From Burkholderia sp. SRS-W-2-2016 (GTDB lineage: Bacteria; Pseudomonadota; Gammaproteobacteria; Burkholderiales; Burkholderiaceae): 64,000 nucleotides of DNA. A program made the position numbers and the translations under genes. Under the pieces are notes generated by a model. That model made no database searches and was not told the DNA's origin. It saw only the letters and a program-made list of their open reading frames with translations. Shown here in pieces: positions 34,807 through 43,044 of the stretch; the stretch's first letter is position 1, and each line of letters opens with the position of its first letter. The stretch lies in contig NZ_MSDV01000055.1 of NCBI RefSeq assembly GCF_001931485.1, positions 1-64,000 on the forward strand, read 5' to 3'.

Positions 34807-36570
34807 ATGTCCGCAGTCGTTGCATCCCTGAACCCCGCCACCGGCACCACCACCGCCGACGACACCCTCAAGCAGAAAACCCGCGACGCCGGCGTCGTGT
34901 CGGGCGGCCATCTGGTCGCGAAGGCGCTGAAGAACGAAGGGGTCGACACGATCTTCACGCTGTGCGGCGGCCACATCATCGATATCTACGACGGCTGCGT
35001 CGATGAAGGGATTCGCATCATCGACGTGCGCCACGAGCAGGTCGCCGCGCACGCGGCCGACGGCTACGCGCGCCAGACCGGCAAGCTCGGCTGCGTGGTG
35101 ACGACCGCCGGCCCCGGCTGCACCAACGCGGTGACCGGCATCGCGACCGCGTTCCGCTCCGAGAGCCCGATCCTGCATATCGGCGGCCAGGGCGCGCTGT
35201 CGCAACACAAAATGGGCTCGCTGCAGGACCTGCCGCACGTCGACATCATGGCGCCGATCACCAAGTTCGCGGCGAGCGTGTCGAGCACCGAGCGCGTCGC
35301 CGACATGATCTCGATGGCCGCGCGCGAGTGCTTCAACGGCGCGCCCGGTCCGGCCTACCTCGAAATTCCGCGCGACGTGCTCGACCGCGAAGTCGACGCG
35401 ACCCGCGCGGTCGTGCCGAAGCCGGGCCACTATCGCGCGTCGACCAAATCGATCGGCGATCCGCGCGACATCGAAAAACTCGCGGACATCCTCGTCAATG
35501 CCGAGCGGCCGGCGATCCTGTACGGCCAGCAGGTGTGGATCGCGCGCGGTCACGAGGAGGCGGTCGCGCTGCTGCGCGGGATCGAGATTCCCGGTTATTT
35601 CAACGGTGCGAGCCGCGGTCTGCTGCCGCCGGGCGATCCGCATCATTTCGACCGCACGCGCTCGCAGGCTTTCGCGAACGCCGACGTGCTGATCGTGGTG
35701 GGCACGCCGTTCGATTTCCGCATGGGCTACGGGCGCCGCATCAGCAAGGAACTGACGCTGGTGCAGATCGATATGGACTACCGAACGGTCGGCAAGAACC
35801 GCGATATCGATCTCGGTCTGGTCGGCGATCCGGGCGCGATTCTCGCGGCCGTGCTGCAAGCGGCCAGCGGCCGCGTGAAAGAGGACAAGCGCCAGGCGCG
35901 CCGCAAATGGCTCGCGCAGCTGCGCGATGCGGAAGCCACCGCCACTGAAAAACTGCTGCCGCTGTTCCATTCGAACAGTACTCCGATCCATCCGTATCGG
36001 GTCGCGTACGAGCTGAACGAATTCCTCGCCGACGACACGATCTACATCGGCGACGGCGGCGACGTCGTGACGATTTCCGCGCAGGCGGTGCGCCCGCGCC
36101 GGCCCGGTCAATGGATGGATCCGGGCGCACTGGGCTCGCTCGGCGTCGGCACCGGCTTCGCGCTCGCCGCGAAGCTCGCGCACCCGAACAAGGAAGTGCT
36201 CTGCTATTACGGCGACGGCTCGTTCGGGATGACCGCGTTCGATATGGAAACCGCGAACCGTTTCGGCGCGCCGTATCTGGCGGTGATCGGCAACAACTCG
36301 GCGATGAACCAGATTCGTTACGGACAACTGGCCAAATACGGCGACGAGCGGGGCAACGTCGGCAATCTGCTCGGCGACGTGCCGTTCAGCAAATTCGCGG
36401 AGATGCTCGGCGGCTACGGCGAGGAAGTGCGCGATCCCGCGCAGATCGCCGCCGCGTTGCAGCGCGCGCGTGAAGCGATTCATCGGACCGGCCGCTCCGC
36501 GGTGGTCAATATCTGGGTCGACCCGCGCGAATACGCGCCGGGCACGAAGAACCAGACCATGTACAAATAA
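34807..36570 (+). CDS. ThDP-dependent lyase/decarboxylase (acetolactate synthase / 2-hydroxyacyl-CoA lyase / oxalyl-CoA decarboxylase superfamily)
   Basis: 587 residues with the three domains of this superfamily. The catalytic Glu is in VRHEQVAAHAADGYAR (Glu77). The central Rossmann-like domain covers about 210-370. The C-terminal ThDP motif runs from GDGS (469) to NN (496-497). Where canonical oxalyl-CoA decarboxylases have a GIPI-type loop near residue 50, this protein has TLCGGHII, and its central part is closer to acetolactate synthase-like and bacterial 2-hydroxyacyl-CoA lyase-like sequences. It is first in an operon with frc (27-bp gap). By context it acts on a CoA thioester made by Frc: either oxalyl-CoA decarboxylation or cleavage of a 2-hydroxyacyl-CoA to formyl-CoA plus a carbonyl compound. 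Confidence 0.82.
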   Translation: MSAVVASLNPATGTTTADDTLKQKTRDAGVVSGGHLVAKALKNEGVDTIFTLCGGHIIDIYDGCVDEGIRIIDVRHEQVAAHAADGYARQTGKLGCVVTTAGPGCTNAVTGIATAFRSESPILHIGGQGALSQHKMGSLQDLPHVDIMAPITKFAASVSSTERVADMISMAARECFNGAPGPAYLEIPRDVLDREVDATRAVVPKPGHYRASTKSIGDPRDIEKLADILVNAERPAILYGQQVWIARGHEEAVALLRGIEIPGYFNGASRGLLPPGDPHHFDRTRSQAFANADVLIVVGTPFDFRMGYGRRISKELTLVQIDMDYRTVGKNRDIDLGLVGDPGAILAAVLQAASGRVKEDKRQARRKWLAQLRDAEATATEKLLPLFHSNSTPIHPYRVAYELNEFLADDTIYIGDGGDVVTISAQAVRPRRPGQWMDPGALGSLGVGTGFALAAKLAHPNKEVLCYYGDGSFGMTAFDMETANRFGAPYLAVIGNNSAMNQIRYGQLAKYGDERGNVGNLLGDVPFSKFAEMLGGYGEEVRDPAQIAAALQRAREAIHRTGRSAVVNIWVDPREYAPGTKNQTMYK

Positions 36571-36597
36571 CCCGCATCCCCCTTCAGGAGACATCAC

Positions 36598-37845
36598 ATG
36601 GCCAAGGCACTCGACGGTGTGCGCATCCTCGATTTCACGCATGTGCAATCGGGACCGACCTGTACCCAGTTACTGGCGTGGTTCGGCGCGGACGTGATCA
36701 AGGTGGAGCGGGCGGGCGCGGGCGACATCACGCGCGAACAGCTGCGCGACATTCCCGACGTGGACAGTCTGTACTTCACGATGCTCAATCACAACAAGCG
36801 CTCGGTGACGATCGATACCAAGCATCCGGAGGGCAAGCAGGTACTCGAAGCGCTGATCCGCAAATGCGACGTGATGGTCGAGAACTTCGCGCCGGGCGCG
36901 CTCGACCGGATGGGCTTCACGTGGGAGCGGGTGCAGGAGCTCAATCCGCGGATGATCGTCGCGTCGGTGAAGGGCTTCGGTCCCGGGCCTTATGAGGATT
37001 GCAAAGTATATGAGAACGTCGCGCAATGCGCGGGCGGCGCGGCATCGACCACCGGTTTCGACGATGGCCCGCCGGTCGTGACCGGCGCGCAGATCGGCGA
37101 CAGCGGCACCGGTCTGCATCTGGCGCTCGGCATCGTCACCGCGCTCTATCAGCGCACGCATAGCGGACGCGGTCAGCGCGTGCTGGCGGCGATGCAGGAC
37201 GGCGTGCTCAATCTGTGCCGCGTCAAGCTGCGCGACCAGCAGCGGCTCGAGCGTACCGAGGTGCTGAAGGAGTACCCGCAATATCCGAACGGCGAATTCG
37301 GCGAAGCGGTGCCGCGCTCGGGCAATGCATCGGGCGGCGGGCAGCCGGGCTGGATTCTGAAGTGCAAAGGCTGGGAGACCGATCCGAACGCGTATATCTA
37401 CTTCATTACGCAGGCGCCGGTGTGGGCGAAGATCTGCAACGTGATCGGCAAGGAAGAGTGGGCCACCGATCCGGACTACGCGACCGCGCCCGCGCGGCTG
37501 CCGCGTCTGAAAGAGATCTTCGCGGAGATCGAACGCTGGACGATGACCAAGACCAAGTTCGAGGCGATGCAGATCCTGAACAAGTACGACATTCCTTGCG
37601 GGCCGATCCTGTCGATGAAGGAAATCGCCGAGGAGCCGTCGCTGCGCAAGACCGGCACGATCGTCGAAGTCGATCATCCGCAGCGCGGCAAGTATCTGAC
37701 CGTCGGTAATCCTATCAAGCTGTCCGACAGTCCGACCGACGTCCAACGCTCGCCGCTGCTCGGCGAGCATACCGACGAAGTGATGGCCGAGCTCGGCTAT
37801 ACGCCCGAGCAGATCAGCGCGTTGCGCACGGCTGGCGCGATCTGA
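36598..37845 (+). CDS. frc: Formyl-CoA transferase (class III CoA-transferase)
   Basis: 415 residues, very similar along its length to Frc: LDFTHVQSGPTCTQLLAWFG at the start, then SLYFTMLNHNKRSV, ENFAPGALDRMGFTWE and the catalytic Asp168 in AQIGDSGTG (Asp169 of Oxalobacter Frc). The flexible glycine loop before QPGW reads SGGG rather than GGGG, and the insertion preceding it in Oxalobacter Frc is shorter here. The enzyme moves CoA between formyl-CoA and an acceptor acid in the cytosol. SD CAGGAGA precedes the ATG. Second gene of the ThDP-frc-FAH operon. Acceptor specificity (oxalate or a 2-hydroxyacid) is not fixed by sequence. Confidence 0.9.
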   Translation: MAKALDGVRILDFTHVQSGPTCTQLLAWFGADVIKVERAGAGDITREQLRDIPDVDSLYFTMLNHNKRSVTIDTKHPEGKQVLEALIRKCDVMVENFAPGALDRMGFTWERVQELNPRMIVASVKGFGPGPYEDCKVYENVAQCAGGAASTTGFDDGPPVVTGAQIGDSGTGLHLALGIVTALYQRTHSGRGQRVLAAMQDGVLNLCRVKLRDQQRLERTEVLKEYPQYPNGEFGEAVPRSGNASGGGQPGWILKCKGWETDPNAYIYFITQAPVWAKICNVIGKEEWATDPDYATAPARLPRLKEIFAEIERWTMTKTKFEAMQILNKYDIPCGPILSMKEIAEEPSLRKTGTIVEVDHPQRGKYLTVGNPIKLSDSPTDVQRSPLLGEHTDEVMAELGYTPEQISALRTAGAI

Positions 37846-37860
37846 ACGCGGGAGCGAGCT

Positions 37861-38694
37861 ATGGATACGTGGATGAGGTTCATGTCGAGCGATGGCGGCA
37901 TCGTGTTCGGCCGGGTCGAAGGCGCTTATCTGCACGAGTACGAAAGTCTCGAGCAGCCTGTGCCGACCGGCGCGGTGCTGTCGCTGCGCGCGCTGACGCC
38001 GCTCGCGCCATGCGCGCCGGGCAAGGTCATCGCGTTGTGGAATAACTATCACGCGCTGGCGGCGAAGCTCGACAAGCCCGTGCCGACCCATCCGCTGTTT
38101 CTGATGAAGCCGGCGGCCTCGGTGATCGGCTCGGGCGAGCCGATCCGCCGGCCGCGTCATTACGCGGGCAAGATCGTCTACGAGGGCGAGCTCGGCGTCG
38201 TGATCGGCAAGCGCTGCCGCGACGTCGACGTGCGCGAGGCGCAGGCCGCGATTTTCGGCTACACGCTGATCAACGACGTAACGGCCGCCGATCTGCTCAA
38301 CGAGAATCCGCACTTTCCGCAGTGGTGCCGCGCGAAGAGCTTCGATACATTCTGCTGCATCGGTCCCGGTATCGTGTCCGGTTTCGACTGGCGGCACGCG
38401 CGCTTGCTGACCACGCTCGACGGCGTCGAACGGCAGAACTATCCGCTCGACGATATGGTTTTCTCGCCCGCCGAGCAGGTGAGCCTGATTTCGCAGGATC
38501 TGACGCTCGAACCCGGCGATGTGATTGCATGTGGCACGTCGCTCGGGGTCGGGTCGATCAAGGACGGCGCAACGGTCTCGATCACGATCGACGGTCTCGG
38601 CACGCTGACCAATACGCTGAGCACCGGCGTACAACGCGAAGCGCCGGCGCCGGATTCGCAGCAGCGCGACGGTGCCGCCGCGAATACGGTGTAA
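37861..38694 (+). CDS. Fumarylacetoacetate hydrolase (FAH) family protein
   Basis: 277 residues with one FAH C-terminal-type domain (about 60-260). The metal ligands are in YEGELGVVIGKRC (Glu pair) and TLINDVTAADL (Asp), and AKSFDTFCCIGPGIV is also typical. The family includes fumarylpyruvate and acylpyruvate hydrolases and oxaloacetate tautomerases/decarboxylases. It lies 15 bp after frc and is almost certainly cotranscribed. A Lys/His base for hydrolysis cannot be judged by eye. Its role beside frc is unclear: it might process a keto or enol by-product of the pathway. Confidence 0.87.
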   Translation: MDTWMRFMSSDGGIVFGRVEGAYLHEYESLEQPVPTGAVLSLRALTPLAPCAPGKVIALWNNYHALAAKLDKPVPTHPLFLMKPAASVIGSGEPIRRPRHYAGKIVYEGELGVVIGKRCRDVDVREAQAAIFGYTLINDVTAADLLNENPHFPQWCRAKSFDTFCCIGPGIVSGFDWRHARLLTTLDGVERQNYPLDDMVFSPAEQVSLISQDLTLEPGDVIACGTSLGVGSIKDGATVSITIDGLGTLTNTLSTGVQREAPAPDSQQRDGAAANTV

Positions 38695-38791
38695 GCGCAG
38701 TCTGAGCGCGGTCTGCGCGCGGTCTGAGCGTTGTGCGAAGCCGCGCGAGCGCGCGGCTCGCATCTGTACATCGCATCACGGAGGGTCACGC

Positions 38792-39763
38792 ATGCTGCAA
38801 GCTTGTGGGAGTGCCGTGTGGATGGACCTGTTGCTGCTGCTGGCGGTGACGCTCGCCGCCGCGCTGGGCGCGGCGCTGCTGGTCGCGTTGGTCGCGCTCG
38901 GGCAGCGTCTGTGCAAATGGCGCGCGACTCGCCGGCTTTACGGTTGCGCGGTCGCGTTCGCGGCGCTACTGGCCGGCAGCTTCGCGGCAGGGCTCGGTGC
39001 TCGATCCTGGATTGTGGGCGCGGCATTGACCGGTGCGGTACTCGGCGCATGGCGGATGCGTGGACGCAATCCCACGCGCTGGCCCGCACTTGTCGCGTTG
39101 CTCGGCAGCGGCATGGGTCTCGCGGTCGTCTCGATAGGGGTTGCGCATGCCGTGCCGACGGCGGCGAGCGATAACACCGAACGGCTCGCGTTGTGCGCGG
39201 CGGTATTCATCGGCGCGCTGATCTTCGCGCAATCGTCGCTCGCGTTCTGCAAGCTGCGCGGTGCATTGCAGCGCGATGCGCTCGCGCTCCCCGGTCATCA
39301 TCTGGTCAATCTGCTGGCGCTGCTGTTATGCGGCTGGCTCGGCTATAGCTTCGCGACTGAACCCGCGCAACTATTCGGACTTGCCGAACTGCTCGCGATG
39401 AGCGCGTTGGCGGCCGCGATCGGCGCGCATCTAATGATTAGTCGCGAGTACTCGGGTTTGCCTGTGCACGCGGCGAATGGCGACGCCTGCACCGTCTATG
39501 CGTTCGCCGCGCGCAGCGACGGCATGACGATCGCGCGGCCGGGCCTGCTGGCGAATCTCGCATGGCACGGCGGCGAAGATTGCGGGGATGCGGGCGGTGC
39601 GGAGCCGATGTGGGCGTTGCGCGATCTCGCGCCGGGGACCGTGCGCGCGAGTGCTTATCCATATCGGCGCGGTTTGCGCGAAGGCCGCCACGTGAATGGC
39701 CGGCAGCGCGAATGCACGCGCGCGCGGCCGCTTCATGTCACGACGACGCGGCGCGCATCATGA
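38792..39763 (+). CDS. PntB-like membrane protein lacking the NADP-binding domain
   Basis: 323 residues; ATG at 38792 with an excellent GGAGGG 6 nt upstream. Six to eight hydrophobic segments fill residues 10-225. The order of motifs follows the membrane domain of transhydrogenase PntB: PALVALLGSGMGLAV, AAVFIGALIFAQSSLAFCKL and ALPGHHLVNLLALL correspond to the PntB segments around its TM3-TM6. The C-terminal NADP-binding domain of PntB is replaced by about 90 Arg/Gly-rich residues without known similarity. Transhydrogenation is therefore not expected. It may be a decayed pntB or a derived membrane protein. It lies 97 bp after the FAH gene and may be the last gene of the operon. Confidence 0.6.
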   Translation: MLQACGSAVWMDLLLLLAVTLAAALGAALLVALVALGQRLCKWRATRRLYGCAVAFAALLAGSFAAGLGARSWIVGAALTGAVLGAWRMRGRNPTRWPALVALLGSGMGLAVVSIGVAHAVPTAASDNTERLALCAAVFIGALIFAQSSLAFCKLRGALQRDALALPGHHLVNLLALLLCGWLGYSFATEPAQLFGLAELLAMSALAAAIGAHLMISREYSGLPVHAANGDACTVYAFAARSDGMTIARPGLLANLAWHGGEDCGDAGGAEPMWALRDLAPGTVRASAYPYRRGLREGRHVNGRQRECTRARPLHVTTTRRAS

Positions 39764-39818
39764 ATAGCGCGCGAGTACATGCGGAGTATGCACAGCCGCT
39801 CGTACCGGCAATGCGGCG

Positions 39819-39840
39819 CGGCGGGCTGCAGAGCCCGCCG
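39819..39840. terminator. Hairpin between the PntB-like gene and the convergent small gene
   Basis: A 9-bp perfect stem (CGGCGGGCT/AGCCCGCCG, GCAG loop), no T tract. Possible end of the ThDP-frc operon. Confidence 0.45.
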
Positions 39841-39856
39841 CTATCGAACCATCGCG

Positions 39857-39872
39857 TACATCGAGTACATCG
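39857..39872. repeat. Second occurrence of the TACATCGAG repeat
   Basis: TACATCGAGTACATCG within a longer near-palindromic stretch (GCGTACATCGAG-TACATCGCGTAC), resembling 15241-15264. Both copies are intergenic. Confidence 0.5.
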
Positions 39873-39897
39873 CGTACCGCAGTGCTTGCCGCCGCGC

Positions 39898-40218
39898 TTA
39901 TTCGCCGGCCGCCGCCGCGAACTCGCTGTAGTACTGCGTCTTTCTATGCAGGATCATTTGCGCGAGAAACTCGGCGTCGTACGCGCGATGCAAATGATTG
40001 TGATACCGCTCGATATACGCGGTAATACGCGCCGACTCGCTATTGAATTCTTTCAGCATATCGAGCGTCGCGCGATCCCAGCGGAAGCGCAGGCCGAGAT
40101 CGCTGAATGCCGCGTTATAAGCACTCAGATGCGCGTCGTCCGGATGCGCGTCGCGCTGATCCGTCCCGAGGCTGGCGCCGCGCGGACTGACGGAAGAGTG
40201 AAGCGGTGCGTGGTTCAT
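39898..40218 (-). CDS. Hypothetical protein, 106 residues
   Basis: The ATG at 40218 has AGGAGG 8 nt upstream, much better than the in-frame start 45 bp earlier. The protein is soluble, with a His/Asp-rich N-terminal third (DQRDAHPDDAHLSAYNAAF) and an amphipathic helical C-terminal part (RATLDMLKEFNSES, IERYHNHLHRAYDAEFL, LHRKTQYYSEFA). No family is recognised. It is minus strand, convergent with the PntB-like gene and 97 bp downstream of the LysR gene, with which it may be cotranscribed. The strong SD and helical pattern make it a credible gene in the acid-catabolism island. Confidence 0.65.
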   Translation of the reverse strand: MNHAPLHSSVSPRGASLGTDQRDAHPDDAHLSAYNAAFSDLGLRFRWDRATLDMLKEFNSESARITAYIERYHNHLHRAYDAEFLAQMILHRKTQYYSEFAAAAGE

Positions 40219-40314
40219 GATCGGCCTCCTGAGCTGGCAAGTGAAAGAACTCGCTTGCAGCATAGAAGTCGCGACCGATTTGCAATAGTTAAAGTTTTAT
40301 TGGGTTGCCATAGC

Positions 40315-41262
40315 CTACTGCTTATGCACGCTCAATTCCTTCACGCGCGTAATACGTTCGATCAGATTCGCGCCTTCCTCCATCAGGAAACGTTTGAAGG
40401 CGACCGCGACCGGCGGCAGGCGTTTGTTCTTCCGGTGTACGACGTACCAGTTGAGCATCACCGGAAAGCTCTCCACGTCGAGTACCACCAGATGACCCAA
40501 TTGCAATTCGAGGCTGATCGTATGCGCGGACAGAAATGCGATGCCCATGCCGGCGATCACCGCCTGCTTGATCGTCTCGGTGCTTTTGATCTCCATCGCG
40601 ATCTTCAGATTGGACAGCCGCCCGGCGAAACCTTCTTCCATCGAATTCCACGTATCCGAGCCGCGTTCGCGCACGATGAACGCCTCGTTCGCGAGTTGAC
40701 TGAAGCGGATGTTGCGCTTATGCGCGAGCGCATGGGTGGGTGCCGCGACGATCACGTAAGGGTGCGGCGCAAACGGTTCGTTGGTCGCGTCGGTTTCATG
40801 CGGCGGCCGCACCATTACCGCGAGGTCGGTCTGATTGGTCGCGAGTTGATGCAGCAATTCTTCGCGGTTGTGCACCGCGAGATTCAGATCGACACCGGAA
40901 TAGCGGCGCGTGAATTCGGCCAGCAGGCGCGGAAAGAAATAGTCGCCGGCACTGATCACCGCGACATTGAGCTTGCCGCCGGAGACGCCCTTCAACTGAC
41001 TCATCGCCTCGTCGACTTCGTGGAACTGCTGCATGATCGCGCGGCTGTAGTGCAGCATTTCGGTGCCGGCCGGCGTCAGGTAGATCTTCTTGCCGAGCTG
41101 TTCGAACAGCGGCAGTCCCGCATGTTCTTCGAGTTGCCGGACCTGGGTGGAGACGGCCGGCTGAGTCAGATGCAGTTCCTCGGCCGCGCGCGAAAAACTC
41201 AGGTGTCGCGCGACCGTTTCAAAGACCTTCAGTTGCCGCAGCGTCGCATTGCGCATCGTCAT
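40315..41262 (-). CDS. LysR-family regulator, CbbR-like
   Basis: About 315 residues from the ATG at 41262; an ATG at 41256 and an upstream start at 41301 are alternatives, none with a clear SD. The N-terminal HTH (LRQLKVFETVARHLSFSRAAEELHLTQ region) is followed by a periplasmic-binding-protein-like effector domain of the CbbR subgroup (GGKLNVAVISAGDYFFPRLL, IAGMGIAFLSAHTISLEL). CbbR-type proteins respond to organic metabolites of C1/C2 and Calvin pathways. It is divergent from the OxlT-like antiporter (about 390 bp between), so it is the likely regulator of that gene. Confidence 0.87.
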   Translation of the reverse strand: MTMRNATLRQLKVFETVARHLSFSRAAEELHLTQPAVSTQVRQLEEHAGLPLFEQLGKKIYLTPAGTEMLHYSRAIMQQFHEVDEAMSQLKGVSGGKLNVAVISAGDYFFPRLLAEFTRRYSGVDLNLAVHNREELLHQLATNQTDLAVMVRPPHETDATNEPFAPHPYVIVAAPTHALAHKRNIRFSQLANEAFIVRERGSDTWNSMEEGFAGRLSNLKIAMEIKSTETIKQAVIAGMGIAFLSAHTISLELQLGHLVVLDVESFPVMLNWYVVHRKNKRLPPVAVAFKRFLMEEGANLIERITRVKELSVHKQ

Positions 41263-41654
41263 GGTCGATGTATAAGGAACTGTGAATCGACATAATAACA
41301 AACTTTAATTATTCGTAATTCAGCAATGACCCTAGCATGGATTCTTATAAGAAGCCGAATTGCCGGCGCGTTGTGCGGGTTAACGCGCGGTAGGGTGGGG
41401 TAGCGCACTAAATGGCGGGAAATTGTCTAGAAGTTGGCTGTAACGCTTACCGTCCCGTGTATTTAAATTGCTCGGAATAAAGCAGAATTTCCCGGCATGC
41501 GGCGCGAATCGTTTTAAAGAAGTCGGCAATTAGCGGTGGCTATTTTTCAATCTTCCCGAATGGCGAAGTACTTTCGGGACATAAAAATAAGGCGGGACAC
41601 ATCCAGCGCGGCACTCAGGCCGCCGGCACTAAATAAATAGTGGAGACAAGGCTC
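41263..41654. other. Divergent promoter region, LysR / oxlT
   Basis: About 390 bp with AT-rich segments around 41280-41340 and 41510-41640, no supported gene. LysR operators of the T-N11-A type should be here, but no single site could be chosen by eye. GGAG lies 9 nt before the oxlT ATG. Confidence 0.45.
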
Positions 41655-43010
41655 ATGGACAATATCACCCAGCAATCGTCAGCTGGCATGTTCTGGCGAA
41701 ACAGATGGTGGCAACTGGTCATCGGCATGGTGTGTATGGCGCTGGTGGCCAATCTGCAATATGCGTGGACGTTGTTCGTGGCGCCGATGCATGCGAGGCA
41801 TCACTGGAGCGAGGCATCGATCCAGTTGGCGTTCTCGATCTTCATTCTCACCGAAACGTGGCTGGTGCCGTTCGAAGGCTGGCTGGTCGACCGCTTCGGA
41901 CCGCGCCCGGTGGTCGCCGGCGGCGCGATCTGCGCGGGTCTGTCATGGGTTCTCAATTCGTATGCGACGACACTCGGCATGCTGTATTTCGCCGCGGTGA
42001 TCGGCGGGATCGGCGCGGGCGGCGTGTACGGCACCTGCGTCGGCAATGCGCTCAAATGGTTTCCGGACCGGCGCGGTCTCGCGGCGGGCCTGACCGCGGC
42101 CGGTTTCGGCGCGGGCGCGGCGCTCACCGTGATACCGATTGCGAACATGATCAATAGCCGCGGCTTCGAGCACACGTTCTTCTTCTTCGGCATCGTGCAA
42201 GGCGTCAGCATTTTGCTGCTCGCGCTGTTGCTGGTGCGGCCGGTGTTGCGTCAGCAGGCGGCCCGCAAGACGAAGTTCGCGGTGTCGAAGGTCGATTTCA
42301 CGTCGCGCCAGATGATCAGGACACCGGTGTTCTGGGTGATGTACGCGTCGTTCGTCGCGGTCGCCGCGGGCGGCTTGATGGCGACCGCGCAGATCGGTCC
42401 GATCGCGAAAGACTGGGGCCTCGCGCGCATTCCGATGTCGGTGTTCGGCGCGACCTTGCCGTTGCTCACGCTGACGCTGTCGATCGACAACATCTTCAAC
42501 GGCCTGACGCGACCGCTGTGCGGTTTCATCTCCGACAAGATCGGCCGTGAAAACACGATGTTCGTGATCTTCATCGGCGAGGGGCTCGCGCTGCTCGGGA
42601 TGATGCAGTTCGGCACCAACCCGTATGCGTTCATGGTGTTCGCCGCGCTGATCTTCCTGTTCTGGGGCGAGATCTTCTCGATCTTCCCGGCGACCTGCGC
42701 GGATACGTTCGGCAGCAAATACGCGGCGGCCAATGCGGGCACGTTGTACACCGCGAAAGGCACGGCCTCGTTGCTGGTGCCGATCGCATCGGTGCTGGCG
42801 GCCACCGGCGGCTGGAACCTGGTGTTCATCGTGTCCGCGGTCATCACGATCGCGGCGGGCATCTCGGCGAAATTCATTCTCGAGCCGATGCGCACCCGCT
42901 GGATCGACTCGCATAACGAGCCGCAGGGCGCGCTCGCGGTCGCCGGACATCCGCATGGCACCGGCAGCGCGTCGCGGATGAGTCACTGGCCCGAACAGAG
43001 CGGCGAATAA
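41655..43010 (+). CDS. oxlT: OxlT-like oxalate/formate antiporter (OFA family MFS)
   Basis: 451 residues, 12 transmembrane segments. It starts with the OxlT-like NRWWQLVIGMVCMALVANLQ, followed by YAWTLFVAPM, and contains ALKWFPDRRGLAAGLTAAGFG. The ATG at 41655 is preferred to an upstream GTG because the GGAG spacing fits. OxlT exchanges oxalate for formate across the inner membrane and so feeds Frc-dependent catabolism. It is more OxlT-like than the OFA protein at 29974. Divergent from a CbbR-like LysR gene and followed within 35 bp by another LysR gene. Substrate preference is inferred. Confidence 0.85.
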   Translation: MDNITQQSSAGMFWRNRWWQLVIGMVCMALVANLQYAWTLFVAPMHARHHWSEASIQLAFSIFILTETWLVPFEGWLVDRFGPRPVVAGGAICAGLSWVLNSYATTLGMLYFAAVIGGIGAGGVYGTCVGNALKWFPDRRGLAAGLTAAGFGAGAALTVIPIANMINSRGFEHTFFFFGIVQGVSILLLALLLVRPVLRQQAARKTKFAVSKVDFTSRQMIRTPVFWVMYASFVAVAAGGLMATAQIGPIAKDWGLARIPMSVFGATLPLLTLTLSIDNIFNGLTRPLCGFISDKIGRENTMFVIFIGEGLALLGMMQFGTNPYAFMVFAALIFLFWGEIFSIFPATCADTFGSKYAAANAGTLYTAKGTASLLVPIASVLAATGGWNLVFIVSAVITIAAGISAKFILEPMRTRWIDSHNEPQGALAVAGHPHGTGSASRMSHWPEQSGE

Positions 43011-43044
43011 GCGGCGTGAGCCGCGTGCGCCGGGGCCCGAGCAC

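Noticed and set aside
34807..36570. Naming this gene oxc
   Set aside because: The GIPI-type loop and overall sequence of oxalyl-CoA decarboxylase are not seen; only the frc neighbour supports oxc. A general ThDP-lyase/decarboxylase name is safer.
38672..39763. Full transhydrogenase PntB
   Set aside because: The NADP-binding domain is missing and no pntA gene is adjacent; only the membrane part is similar.
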